DNA from: Bacteroidales bacterium
GTDB lineage: Bacteria; Bacteroidota; Bacteroidia; Bacteroidales; JAAYJT01
Assembly (NCBI GenBank): GCA_012522795.1
Contig: JAAYJT010000054.1
Span: 1 to 60,825, forward strand
Reading direction: 5' to 3'
Length of the DNA: 60,825 nt
Shown here: one piece after another, positions 52,416 through 60,514 of the stretch
Position numbering within the stretch: position 1 is the stretch's first letter
Layout: each line of letters opens with the position of its first letter
The notes under the pieces: generated by a model
Told to the model about the DNA's origin: nothing
What the model saw: only the letters and a program-made list of their open reading frames with translations
Databases searched by the model: none
Program-made: the position numbers and the translations under genes

Positions 52416-53411
52416 TTAAACAGCCTGAGTGGCAGTTATTGCAACAAGATTTACAATATCACTTACCGAACATCCCCTGCTGAGGTCATTGATAGGAGCT
52501 GCAAGTCCCTGCAATACAGGACCAACGGCTTCAGCACCGGCTAAACGCTGAACCAGTTTGTAAGCAATATTCCCCGATTGAAGATCAGGGAATATCAATA
52601 CATTTGCCCTGCCTGCTATGCTGCTTCCGGGTGCTTTACTTTTTCCGATTGCCTCCACAATGGCTGTATCAGCCTGAAGTTCGCCATCAATCTGAAGCGA
52701 TGGCTCCATCTGTTTTGCAATATTGGTAGCATTTATGACCTTGTCGCATAGCTTGTGTTTTGCTGAACCTTTGGTTGAGAAACTAAGCATGGCAACACGT
52801 GGTTCAATACCTACAATATTACGGGCGGTAGCTGCTGTACTTACTGCTATCTGTGCAAGTTCCTCATCGGTGGGATCGGGATGAACAGCGCAATCGGCAA
52901 ATATCAGCAAGCCATCAGGAACATGCTTGTTGTTTTCAAGAACCATGATGAATGCTCCTGACACAACGCCAATTCCAGGTAAGGTCTTTATTATCTGAAA
53001 TGCAGGACGAAGCACATCGGCTGTGTTGTTGCCTGCTCCGGCAACTTCGCCATCAGCTTCTTTGTTTTTTATTAATAAAGTAGAAAGATATAGGGGATCT
53101 TCCACCAGCTTTTCAGCAGCTTCAATAGTTAAGCCTTTGTTTTTTCTGATCTCATAAAGCATCGCAGCATAATCATGCTTGCGCGGATTGTTCTGAGGAT
53201 CAATAATGGTAGCCTTTGATATATTGTTGAGACCAAAGTCTTTTGCCAGTGATTGAATTTTTTCTTTGTTTCCGAGCAGAATTATTTTTGCAATCTCCTC
53301 ATTTAATAGAATATCAGCAGCTTTTAATGTTCTTTCTTCAGTTCCTTCAGGTAGCACAATTCGTTTTCCGGCTTTCTTTGCCTTGCTCCTGATAGTTTCC
53401 ATTAGACTCAT
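52416..53411 (-). CDS. pta: Phosphate acetyltransferase (short form)
   Basis: Makes acetyl phosphate from acetyl-CoA and phosphate, feeding acetate kinase. At 331 residues it is the short, single-domain form without the N-terminal regulatory DRTGG domains of E. coli Pta. PTA_PTB landmarks include VLPEGTEERTLKAA, EVAGAGNNTADVLRPAFQIIKT and the C-terminal NVLIFPDLQSGNIAYKLVQR with AVGPVLQGLAAPINDLSRG. It is first in a three-gene unit whose -7 element (53467-53474) is TACCTTTG. Confidence 0.94.
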   Translation of the reverse strand: MSLMETIRSKAKKAGKRIVLPEGTEERTLKAADILLNEEIAKIILLGNKEKIQSLAKDFGLNNISKATIIDPQNNPRKHDYAAMLYEIRKNKGLTIEAAEKLVEDPLYLSTLLIKNKEADGEVAGAGNNTADVLRPAFQIIKTLPGIGVVSGAFIMVLENNKHVPDGLLIFADCAVHPDPTDEELAQIAVSTAATARNIVGIEPRVAMLSFSTKGSAKHKLCDKVINATNIAKQMEPSLQIDGELQADTAIVEAIGKSKAPGSSIAGRANVLIFPDLQSGNIAYKLVQRLAGAEAVGPVLQGLAAPINDLSRGCSVSDIVNLVAITATQAV

Positions 53412-53466
53412 ATACTCAGTGTTTCAATTAGTTAGTAAAGTTTTTAAAAATTGTAGTATCAGTGCG

Positions 53467-53474
53467 CAAAGGTA
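53467..53474 (-). promoter_or_regulatory. -7 element of the pta operon
   Basis: Minus-strand TACCTTTG fits TAnnTTTG, 56 nt before the pta start. The -33 element is weak. Confidence 0.5.
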
Positions 53475-53723
53475 CATTTTATTCTATTGATAAATGAAGA
53501 GATCTTAACCTTTGTTTAACATATTGGCCTAACAGTGTTCTTCTCCGGCTAAAGTCAGTGGCAATTCAATATTACATCATTATGAATAGGAACTGGCTTC
53601 AGCCCGTTTAACAAATGAAATCCAATCAAAACAGGCGCTTTAGCCCAAATCTGAAACCTGACATATTCAAACTCAAATATTTTTAAAATTTGAATCCCGT
53701 CACGAAAAAACAATTCGAAGTTT

Positions 53724-53753
53724 TTGCTGTATTATTCAAATAATGTATCTTTG
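53724..53753 (+). promoter_or_regulatory. Consensus promoter of tRNA-Arg
   Basis: TTG (53724-53726, preceded by T residues), exactly 19 bases, then TATCTTTG (53746-53753). It is a perfect match to the Bacteroidota consensus, 52 nt before the tRNA. Confidence 0.85.
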
Positions 53754-53805
53754 CACACGCAAATAACACCGATTGAAAAAATATAATAGACCAATCTTAT
53801 AAAAT

Positions 53806-53879
53806 GGCTCCGTAGCTCAATTGAATAGAGCATCTGACTACGGATCAGAAGGTTACAGGTTTGAATCCTGTCGGAGTCA
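53806..53879 (+). tRNA. tRNA-Arg (anticodon ACG)
   Basis: 74-nt cloverleaf: acceptor stem GGCTCCG / CGGAGTC with one G-U pair, D arm GCTC..GAGC, anticodon stem TCTGA / TCAGA with loop CTACGGA (anticodon ACG at 53840-53842), T arm ACAGG TTTGAAT CCTGT, discriminator A. The CCA end is not encoded (CAC follows directly), so it must be added after transcription. The A34 would need deamination to inosine by TadA to read all CGN arginine codons in part. It has its own promoter and terminator. Confidence 0.95.
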
Positions 53880-53885
53880 CAAAAA

Positions 53886-53926
53886 GAAAAGCCACTGACA
53901 AACTAATGTCAGTGGCTTTTCTTTTT
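53886..53926. terminator. Bidirectional terminator after tRNA-Arg
   Basis: GAAAAGCCACTGACA (53886-53900) pairs exactly with 53907-53921 around a 6-nt loop: a 15-bp perfect stem. T-rich tails follow on both strands, so it can end both the tRNA transcript and the minus-strand outer-membrane protein gene. Confidence 0.92.
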
Positions 53927-53981
53927 ATTAGGGATATCTAACACAATTTTCAGCCGTCCGGCTAGGGGTTGAAAACAGCCT

Positions 53982-55409
53982 TTAAAAACTGATTTTGCAT
54001 TTCAGTAACACATGATCCTTATCTTTTAACTTCCCAAACATGGTTGAACCTGTGCCATTAATAATACGTGCACCGGCAGTTAATTCCACGCCTCCGGCAG
54101 GCTGATAGGTAACTTCAGGAAGAAGTATCCATGCATATTCATTACTCAGGTCCGACCAGTCGTTAACCTGAATACAGAAGTTAAAAGGAGATATCTTAAG
54201 CTTTTCCTGAAAGACTTTCCAGTCGGCAGCCAGTACAAAATAATCGTTTAGTCCAGCGGTTCCGTTTTCATGGAAAAAACCGTGCAGATACTGGAAATTG
54301 GCATAAATATTATGAGGAAAAGTATAATCAAGCCCCAGCACATATTTAAGGTAGGGTTTGTTATCAATTACTGTTGAATCCATTACCCTTATATTTAGTC
54401 CCATATACCTCATATCCACAGCCATCTGGATTATCTCAGGAAAAAACAAAGCTGCTTCACCCCATACCCCTACTGTTGCCAGCGAGCCGGCAAAATCAAA
54501 TCCCAGAATATTCATACGAGGATATTTAAGCTCTACATCAAGGTTGTAACTCAGAATATTTTTGTCCTGAACACGCTCAACATCGGTAAGATGCGCTTTA
54601 GACGGCGAAGGCATTACATCAAAGCTATGGGCAAAACTAGCTGAAAGATTGAAACTGCCAATATTTAAGCCAGTTCTCAGTCCCATGGTTGATGATTTTT
54701 TAATAGTCTTATCGGGCATCAGGAGAAAATCATCAAAACTTTTATTAATGAGTTTATAGTTTATGCCGTTAAAATCATATTCGTCCGGCATGCTGAACTC
54801 CGGCATAAATGCACTCATCCATTCCATATCCGGTGCCGCCGAAGGAGAAAAAGCAGGTACAAATACTCCCGACACATAGAAATTATTTTTATAGTAGGTA
54901 AGTTTAGCACTATTCGACGAAAGATGCCTGCCAAAATCCCAGATATCTTCAAGGTCGTAAGGGTTTATATTATCCGTGGGGTTTAAACGATCGGCAGTAC
55001 CCCATGCAATACGCTGCTTCCCTATCCTCAGATCTAAACCTTTTGCAAAAATATCATACACTTCAAACCATGCTTCACGAAGTTCCACATCAGTGAGAAA
55101 TGTCTTTTTTCTGTCGCTTAGCTGGGTGTACGATGTAATGCTCCCTCCCGGCATGCTCCTGACCCATATTTCGCTGCTGAATGCAGTTCTTCTTGTTTTT
55201 ACCGAAGGTTTAAGTGACAGGCGATACTCCTGAAACATCATCTTTTTATTTGGCGATGTAACTCCAAAACGATCATCGGAATAAAAATATCCATCCCAAT
55301 TCAGGTTTTCAAGCACTGAACCAAAGTAGTCGCTAGCGCCACCGTATTCCTGAGCAAAACCAAAGATTTGCAAACCAAGCCACAGCAGTAGTAAAAATAT
55401 TCTTTTCAT
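53982..55409 (-). CDS. DUF1302-like outer-membrane beta-barrel protein
   Basis: 475 residues: signal peptide (about 1-19, ending IFGFAQ), then alternating amphipathic strands ending with an aromatic-rich C-terminus (LLKCKISF, terminal Phe), as expected of an outer-membrane barrel. The segment LREAWFEVYDIFAKGLDLRI..GKQRIAWGTADRLNPTDNINPYD is typical of DUF1302-type proteins that accompany MMPL/RND transporters. It is the last gene of the tetR-RND-LolA-like unit; a gap of 124 nt precedes it. Probable outer-membrane exit or acceptor of the exported substrate. Confidence 0.8.
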   Translation of the reverse strand: MKRIFLLLLWLGLQIFGFAQEYGGASDYFGSVLENLNWDGYFYSDDRFGVTSPNKKMMFQEYRLSLKPSVKTRRTAFSSEIWVRSMPGGSITSYTQLSDRKKTFLTDVELREAWFEVYDIFAKGLDLRIGKQRIAWGTADRLNPTDNINPYDLEDIWDFGRHLSSNSAKLTYYKNNFYVSGVFVPAFSPSAAPDMEWMSAFMPEFSMPDEYDFNGINYKLINKSFDDFLLMPDKTIKKSSTMGLRTGLNIGSFNLSASFAHSFDVMPSPSKAHLTDVERVQDKNILSYNLDVELKYPRMNILGFDFAGSLATVGVWGEAALFFPEIIQMAVDMRYMGLNIRVMDSTVIDNKPYLKYVLGLDYTFPHNIYANFQYLHGFFHENGTAGLNDYFVLAADWKVFQEKLKISPFNFCIQVNDWSDLSNEYAWILLPEVTYQPAGGVELTAGARIINGTGSTMFGKLKDKDHVLLKCKISF

Positions 55410-55533
55410 TTTATTTTTGCTTTAATATTACGAACACAAAACTCTACCTTGATATATATAATATGCTTCAAGAAATCATAATATAGTTTGTATAACTATC
55501 TAAATATTCAAATTCGTAACATATCAATATGCT

Positions 55534-56277
55534 TTAACGCATTAGATAACGTTCAGTGAAAACATCATCATTAATGCCTATATCGAATTTCACATTAGTG
55601 ATCTCCATTTTTGTAGATGTTTTGGTTTTAAGGTCGGTCATCTTAGTTTGACGTGCGAGCCAATATTCACCTGTTTTCTGAATATTACTGCTTTCAAGGG
55701 TTTTAACCATTACTCCGGCCTTATCAAAATATGCGATCTTAACCGGATAATTATCGCTGCGGCGTATTGTCATATGCAGTTTGGTATAATCTGTTCTGAT
55801 CCCGTCTTTCGGAATAAGTTCCAATACCCAGTTATCGTTATTGGTTTCAATAAGCTCGGGGTCATATCTCTCTGTATAGCGTTTTGCTTCCATATCTTCG
55901 TAGGTATAGTCAGTTCCGGCAAATTTTGTATTTTTGACATGCCCTCCCACCTTACGAGTTTTACGATAGGCAGGCATATACAAAGTAAGATTATCGCCTG
56001 GTAGCGATAAGAATCCTATTCCTTTCTGATCCGCAGGAGCCAGAAACTTAACTATACGCTTATCACTACCTTTCTGTAGCATGGTAAGTTCACGTGTGCT
56101 TTCATTTCCTCTGCGGTCAACAATATAGGTTACCACAGTAAGACTCTGATCTTTTGGTGCATTAAGCATATTGTCAACATTTTGCAAAATTTGCATTGCA
56201 TCTTTCTGACCCATTGTAACACCATGGATCATTATAAACACAAGAATCAAGGATGATAAAACAAGGTTCTTTTTCAT
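55534..56277 (-). CDS. LolA-like outer membrane lipoprotein-sorting protein
   Basis: 247 residues: signal peptide (about 1-23, ending HGVTMGQ), then a LolA-like unclosed beta barrel with DQSLTVVTYIVDRRGNE, a GSDKRIVKFLAPADQKGIGFL lid region and KFAGTDYTYEDME. Relatives annotated as outer membrane lipoprotein-sorting proteins are usually encoded with RND/MMPL exporters and probably carry a hydrophobic molecule across the periplasm. It starts 24 nt after the transporter stop, so both are in one transcript. Confidence 0.88.
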   Translation of the reverse strand: MKKNLVLSSLILVFIMIHGVTMGQKDAMQILQNVDNMLNAPKDQSLTVVTYIVDRRGNESTRELTMLQKGSDKRIVKFLAPADQKGIGFLSLPGDNLTLYMPAYRKTRKVGGHVKNTKFAGTDYTYEDMEAKRYTERYDPELIETNNDNWVLELIPKDGIRTDYTKLHMTIRRSDNYPVKIAYFDKAGVMVKTLESSNIQKTGEYWLARQTKMTDLKTKTSTKMEITNVKFDIGINDDVFTERYLMR

Positions 56278-56301
56278 TTCTTCTAAGATTTTAAATGGTT
56301 A

Positions 56302-58533
56302 TTAACTATTTTTCTTTGGTTTATTATTCACTCTGAAAATTTTTATTAATACAGGAAGTAGTGTAAGAGCACTTATGCCGGCGCAAAGCATACTTACTGA
56401 AAATAGGATGCCAAACTGCTGCAATGGGATCAGGTTTGCAAAAAGCAATACCAAAAATCCTGCAATGATCGTAACTACATTTATCACTATAGCCTTACCT
56501 GAAGTGGCAAGGGTTTTTGATACAGCTTCTTCATAAGTGGCTCCCTGACTTATGAACCTTTTATATGCAGTGGTAAAATGTATGCTGTAGTCAATTCCAA
56601 TACCTATTGTTATTCCGGCTATCAGTAATGTTGCGATATCAAGCGCGATCCCTGTATATCCCATAAGGCCAAAAACCATAAGCATTGAGAAAAACAGAGT
56701 ACTGAAACCTGCGATGGCTCCTTTTACTGAACCAATCAGGAATATCATGGTGGTAAACACAAAAATAAATGCAAGCAACATACTCTGCAGCAGGTTGTTC
56801 ATCATGCTGTCGCCCAGCTTTGAATAAATAGCCTGCATACCTGTAGCCTGCATTTTACCCGGATACTGTTTTACATAATATTCAATTTTATCATAGATAT
56901 CATGCATTGATCTTGCATCCATATTTTTCATGCTTGCATACACAACAACTTCATCCATTTCGTAATTCACCATCTGCTGCATCATTTCCTCCCCTTCGAG
57001 CATAAACCAAAGATTCTGTATTTTCTCTCTCGAATCGGGGATTTGTTTCCCCTCGCCCATTGCTTCGTTAAGGCGCATAATATATTCTGCCAGCGATCTT
57101 GAATTTGACAGCCCATCAATTGATTCAAGAAATGTTGCGGCTTCATTTGCCAGCAACAGGGTTGAAGGGTCAAAGACATCTCCGCTTATCCTTATCATTA
57201 CAGGCAATGAACCACCAAAACTTTTATTCATGATATTTGAAGACTGCCTCAGTGATGATGAAGGTTTGAAATATTCAAGAATATCCACCTTACGTTCTAT
57301 TTTCGGGATTCCGGTAAAAGCTGCTATTGATAATATAATACTCAGAGTAAGAATAATTCCCGGACGCTTAATTATTAAATTCCTGAATGGGTTAGTTATC
57401 AGCTCAGGGAGTTCGCTCTCGCTGGTTTTACCCGGGAACTTCTTAAAAAAAGAAGCCCATGCAGGAATAAAGGTAATAGATAAAACCAGAATTATCAGAA
57501 CACCTGCTGCTGCAAAAATCCCAAAATCCCGGATAATAGTAAGATAAGAGCTGAAGACGAACGAGAGAAACCCTGCAAAAGTAGTTACTCCGGCAAGTAT
57601 AACTGCCAGAGAAATATCTTTAACCGCATTTATAAGCGCTTCTCTGGTATTTTCTTTTCCGGGGACATTAAGCCGTATGGCATTTACCACATGTATTCCA
57701 TATGCACTGCCAACAGCAAAAAGTACTACCGGAAGTGCGTCGGAGATGGGCGTAAGTGCAATGCCGCTGAAACTCATCAGAGCCATCATCCATGTTATGC
57801 CTATACCAACAGTAACCAGTGGTAAAACAACCCATTTAAAAGAGCGGAATCCAATATACAGCATTATTAGAATCACAATAATAATAAGAGGAGTAAGTAA
57901 TAGCAGATCCTGAACTATAAAATCCATTATGGATAATACCTGAAAAGGAATTCCCTCAAAATATACTTTCTGAGATATATCAAAATTCTTTACCAGATCC
58001 TTTATTTCTCTGGCTATCGAGTTTTTGTCATAGTCAGCGCTTATCTGGCATACTATTAATGTATGTTTACTGTCTTCTGAAACCAGATGCTTATAAAGTT
58101 TCTGACCCAAAACGTATTGTTTCAGTTGTTCAAGTTCTTCATTGGTTGAGGGCAATTCGTACTCATCAATCAGTCGTCCAATTTCAAAACCAAATTCATC
58201 TGTTCGTATATCCAGAATATTTGTAAGGCTAACAACATAATCAATGCCTTCAAGCCTTTGTAGTTCCTGACTTAACAAACTTATCTCCTCAAGATTTTCT
58301 TTGGTAAAAACTTCAAGACTTTCAAGTATCAGTACAGCTGTCCAGCTTGATGAATATTCCTGGCTTATATCGTTGAACAACTTCACCGAAGGGTCATCGG
58401 CAGGCAGATAGGTAGTTACATCACTGTTGATCTCAATTTTGCGCAGCTCCCAGGCTGAGATCAAAGTGAGTATTATAGTTATTACTATAACCGCAATTCG
58501 GTGTTTTAGAATAAATGTAGTAAGCTTTTTCAT
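56302..58533 (-). CDS. RND superfamily (MMPL-type) transporter
   Basis: 743-residue inner-membrane exporter with the doubled RND layout: a helix, a large periplasmic loop (about 35-215), five helices, a second half starting with a helix near 390 and a second loop, and five more helices. The ILILVLSI and GIGIDYSIHFTTAYKRF segments are typical of MMPL/HpnN-like sterol- and lipid-exporting RND proteins. I chose the ATG at 58533; the start at 58566 lies upstream of the -7 element at 58552-58559 and gives a leader peptide without family support. No membrane-fusion protein is present; the LolA-like protein may play that role. Confidence 0.9.
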   Translation of the reverse strand: MKKLTTFILKHRIAVIVITIILTLISAWELRKIEINSDVTTYLPADDPSVKLFNDISQEYSSSWTAVLILESLEVFTKENLEEISLLSQELQRLEGIDYVVSLTNILDIRTDEFGFEIGRLIDEYELPSTNEELEQLKQYVLGQKLYKHLVSEDSKHTLIVCQISADYDKNSIAREIKDLVKNFDISQKVYFEGIPFQVLSIMDFIVQDLLLLTPLIIIVILIMLYIGFRSFKWVVLPLVTVGIGITWMMALMSFSGIALTPISDALPVVLFAVGSAYGIHVVNAIRLNVPGKENTREALINAVKDISLAVILAGVTTFAGFLSFVFSSYLTIIRDFGIFAAAGVLIILVLSITFIPAWASFFKKFPGKTSESELPELITNPFRNLIIKRPGIILTLSIILSIAAFTGIPKIERKVDILEYFKPSSSLRQSSNIMNKSFGGSLPVMIRISGDVFDPSTLLLANEAATFLESIDGLSNSRSLAEYIMRLNEAMGEGKQIPDSREKIQNLWFMLEGEEMMQQMVNYEMDEVVVYASMKNMDARSMHDIYDKIEYYVKQYPGKMQATGMQAIYSKLGDSMMNNLLQSMLLAFIFVFTTMIFLIGSVKGAIAGFSTLFFSMLMVFGLMGYTGIALDIATLLIAGITIGIGIDYSIHFTTAYKRFISQGATYEEAVSKTLATSGKAIVINVVTIIAGFLVLLFANLIPLQQFGILFSVSMLCAGISALTLLPVLIKIFRVNNKPKKNS

Positions 58534-58551
58534 ATCATCAGAAATTGACAG

Positions 58552-58559
58552 CAAAAATA
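58552..58559 (-). promoter_or_regulatory. -7 element of the RND transporter operon
   Basis: Minus-strand TATTTTTG fits TAnnTTTG; transcription would start near 58545, about 12 nt before the ATG. The candidate operator at 58567-58591 covers its -33 region. Confidence 0.5.
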
Positions 58560-58566
58560 ATACCAT

Positions 58567-58591
58567 TTGACCAAAATAGATTAATGGTCAA
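58567..58591. promoter_or_regulatory. Candidate TetR operator TTGACCA-N11-TGGTCAA
   Basis: Seven-base perfect inverted repeat with an 11-base spacer placed over the presumed -33 region of the RND operon, directly between it and tetR. A related site, TTTGAC-N10-GTCAAA, lies before tetR at 59339-59360. Repression by the TetR protein is inferred. Confidence 0.45.
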
Positions 58592-58608
58592 TAAAATAAT
58601 TTAAAAAA

Positions 58609-58632
58609 AATGTTAAATAGCTATTTAACATT
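58609..58632. promoter_or_regulatory. 24-bp perfect palindrome between tetR and the RND gene
   Basis: AATGTTAAATAG followed at once by its exact complement. On the minus strand it lies 28 nt after the tetR stop and is followed by a T run, so it could be a weak tetR terminator; being a perfect dyad in a regulator-target gap, it could equally be an operator. Confidence 0.5.
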
Positions 58633-58660
58633 CAATTCTCAGGCTGATAAATTCTCGGGA

Positions 58661-59260
58661 CTATCTTTTATTTATGCCGTTTAGAATGATTTGAAGAAAG
58701 AAATCAATTTTTTTCTCAGTTTTCTTTACATCGGCTTCCAAAGTCCACTGGTATTCAAACCCTTTTATTGCCAGCAATAAACCACTTGCAGCAAGCGAAG
58801 CATCTTCAATCTCGAAAATCTCTTTTTCAATCCCATAGTCCAGAATGGCAGTTATCATGTTAATTTCTTCTTTATCATATCTTTCGCGAAATTGCATTAA
58901 AAAGGCATAATGCTCATAATATTCTTTCTGGAAAGCTGTATAAAAATTTGCCAGATGCTGAAAAAGACCAATACGTGTTAATACGTATGATTTGAGCTTT
59001 GCTGCTGGCGCAGTTTGTTTATTAACAGCATTTATCAGTTCATTTCTGAAAATATCAGCTTCATCTTCTATAACTGCTTCATAAATCTCTTCTTTACTGC
59101 TGAAATAATAATAAAGTGCGCTTTTAGCTTTATTAATTCTTTTGGCAATATCATTCATTGTGGTCTTTTTCAAACCATATTGCCTGAAGACTTCACGGGC
59201 ACTTTCAATTATAAGTGGCTTTAAATCTTTTCCCTGTTTCTCTGAACTATCTTTTTTCAT
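58661..59260 (-). CDS. TetR family transcriptional regulator
   Basis: 199 residues. The N-terminal helix-turn-helix is clear (GLKKTTMNDIAKRINKAKSALYYYFSSKEEIYEAV, about 28-62), followed by a helical ligand-binding domain rich in aromatic residues (LANFYTAFQKEYYEHYAFL), which would suit a hydrophobic ligand. It lies just upstream of the RND operon on the same strand, separated by 127 nt that contain two candidate operators, so it is probably the regulator of the export system, perhaps sensing its substrate. Confidence 0.9.
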   Translation of the reverse strand: MKKDSSEKQGKDLKPLIIESAREVFRQYGLKKTTMNDIAKRINKAKSALYYYFSSKEEIYEAVIEDEADIFRNELINAVNKQTAPAAKLKSYVLTRIGLFQHLANFYTAFQKEYYEHYAFLMQFRERYDKEEINMITAILDYGIEKEIFEIEDASLAASGLLLAIKGFEYQWTLEADVKKTEKKIDFFLQIILNGINKR

Positions 59261-59338
59261 ATCTAATTATTATTCAGCAATCTAATCTGCAGTAAACCTG
59301 TTGTTCCTATTTTATTAAATTTTATCCAACAATTATCG

Positions 59339-59360
59339 TTTGACCACATCCTCAGTCAAA
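59339..59360. promoter_or_regulatory. Inverted repeat TTTGAC-N10-GTCAAA upstream of tetR
   Basis: Perfect six-base arms. The left arm context TTTGACCA is identical to that of the candidate operator before the RND gene (58566-58573), so it may be a second TetR site for autoregulation. Spacer lengths differ. Confidence 0.35.
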
Positions 59361-59727
59361 TCTGAATCAGGTTAATGTGGTTTCACATAATCTGTATTTC
59401 CAGTCGTTTCAGTTATTTATATTCTACAAAGTAAACTAAAATCAAATTCATTAAATCATGTAATTCAAGCCAAAAATAAATTATTTTTCAATATTCAAAA
59501 CACACATAACTGTAAACCCTGCTGTATTTAACTGTATTTCAGATACTTGCGAACTAATTAACATTTTATTTATTTTTATTAAAAGTTCAAAACCTAGTAA
59601 TTCCCAATTCCCACATTAAAATAAAAAGAATTTTCTCATTTTGCTCCTGAGGGATATATTCTGAAATAAAACGACAAAATCTTCCACATTACATAAGTTC
59701 AAAAAGTAGTATCAGCCAATAAAAATG

Positions 59728-59735
59728 TACATTTG
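59728..59735 (+). promoter_or_regulatory. -7 element next to the rhomboid gene start
   Basis: TACATTTG fits TAnnTTTG. It ends only 8 bases before the ATG at 59744, so the transcript would start at or near the codon; this favours either a very short leader or the later ATG at 59756. Confidence 0.4.
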
Positions 59736-59743
59736 TCAGCTTA

Positions 59744-60514
59744 ATGCTGATATGCATGCATAATTATAACCATAGCGAAAAAGCAATTGAAAAATCACTG
59801 ATTTTACGAAGTCTGATTTGGCCTGCTATTTTTGTGGCTATCATCTGGCTGGTAAAAGTAGTTGAAACTCTGACAGATACAAGTTTCGCTCAATATGGTA
59901 TGAAGCCAAAAGAATGGCGAGGACTTATTGGTATTTTCACCTATCCTTTTCTTCATAAAGATTTCAGTCATCTGAGTTCCAATTCCCTTCCATTGCTATT
60001 TCTGGGAGTTGCTTTGTTTTATTTTTACCGTAAAACCAGTTTTATTATCTTTATTCAGTTATTCATTATTTCAGGATTCTGGCTCTGGCTTTTAGGAGAA
60101 TATAGTAGCATTCATATTGGAGCCAGCGGTTTGGTATACGGACTAACAGCCTTTCATATCACTGCAGGACTAATAAAGAAAAACAAGAATCTACTGGCTT
60201 TTGCACTACTTGTGTTATTTCTTTATGGAAGTATGGTATGGGGGCTTTTTCCTGATTTTTTTCCAAAACAGAAAATTTCATGGGAAGGTCATCTTATGGG
60301 AATGCTGGCCGGTATTGCCCTGGCATGGTATCATCGTGATAAAGGACCACAGCGTGATCGCTACCAGTGGGAATGGGATGAACTTGAGGAAGCCGATGAG
60401 GATGATGACTCAGATATAAATCCAGATGGCAGCACTGGAACTTATTACTACTCAAACACCACTGCCATAGATCCGGATAAGAATACTGATACTAATCCGC
60501 ATTCAAACCTGTAA
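59744..60514 (+). CDS. Rhomboid family intramembrane serine protease
   Basis: 256 residues with about six membrane helices. The rhomboid active site is intact: S128 in GASGLVYG, H183 in EGHLMGMLAG, and the HxxxN pair H76-N80 in SHLSSNSLPL that stabilises the oxyanion. It therefore looks catalytically competent and would cleave single-pass membrane proteins within the bilayer. After the last helix there is an acidic tail of about 50 residues (EEADEDDDSDINPDG) with no known domain. An alternative start is the ATG at 59756. It stands alone; substrates are unknown. Confidence 0.9.
   Translation: MLICMHNYNHSEKAIEKSLILRSLIWPAIFVAIIWLVKVVETLTDTSFAQYGMKPKEWRGLIGIFTYPFLHKDFSHLSSNSLPLLFLGVALFYFYRKTSFIIFIQLFIISGFWLWLLGEYSSIHIGASGLVYGLTAFHITAGLIKKNKNLLAFALLVLFLYGSMVWGLFPDFFPKQKISWEGHLMGMLAGIALAWYHRDKGPQRDRYQWEWDELEEADEDDDSDINPDGSTGTYYYSNTTAIDPDKNTDTNPHSNL

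Larger units (their letters stand above)
53412..53805. other. Intergenic region, pta / tRNA-Arg
   Basis: 394 bases between divergent units. It holds the pta -7 element at its left end and the tRNA promoter at its right end. I see no gene in it. Confidence 0.6.
59261..59743. other. Divergent intergenic region, tetR / rhomboid gene
   Basis: 483 bases, very AT-rich. It has the TTTGAC-N10-GTCAAA repeat (59339-59360) 80-100 nt before tetR and a -7 element for the rhomboid gene at 59728-59735. No gene or structured RNA is evident. Confidence 0.55.
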
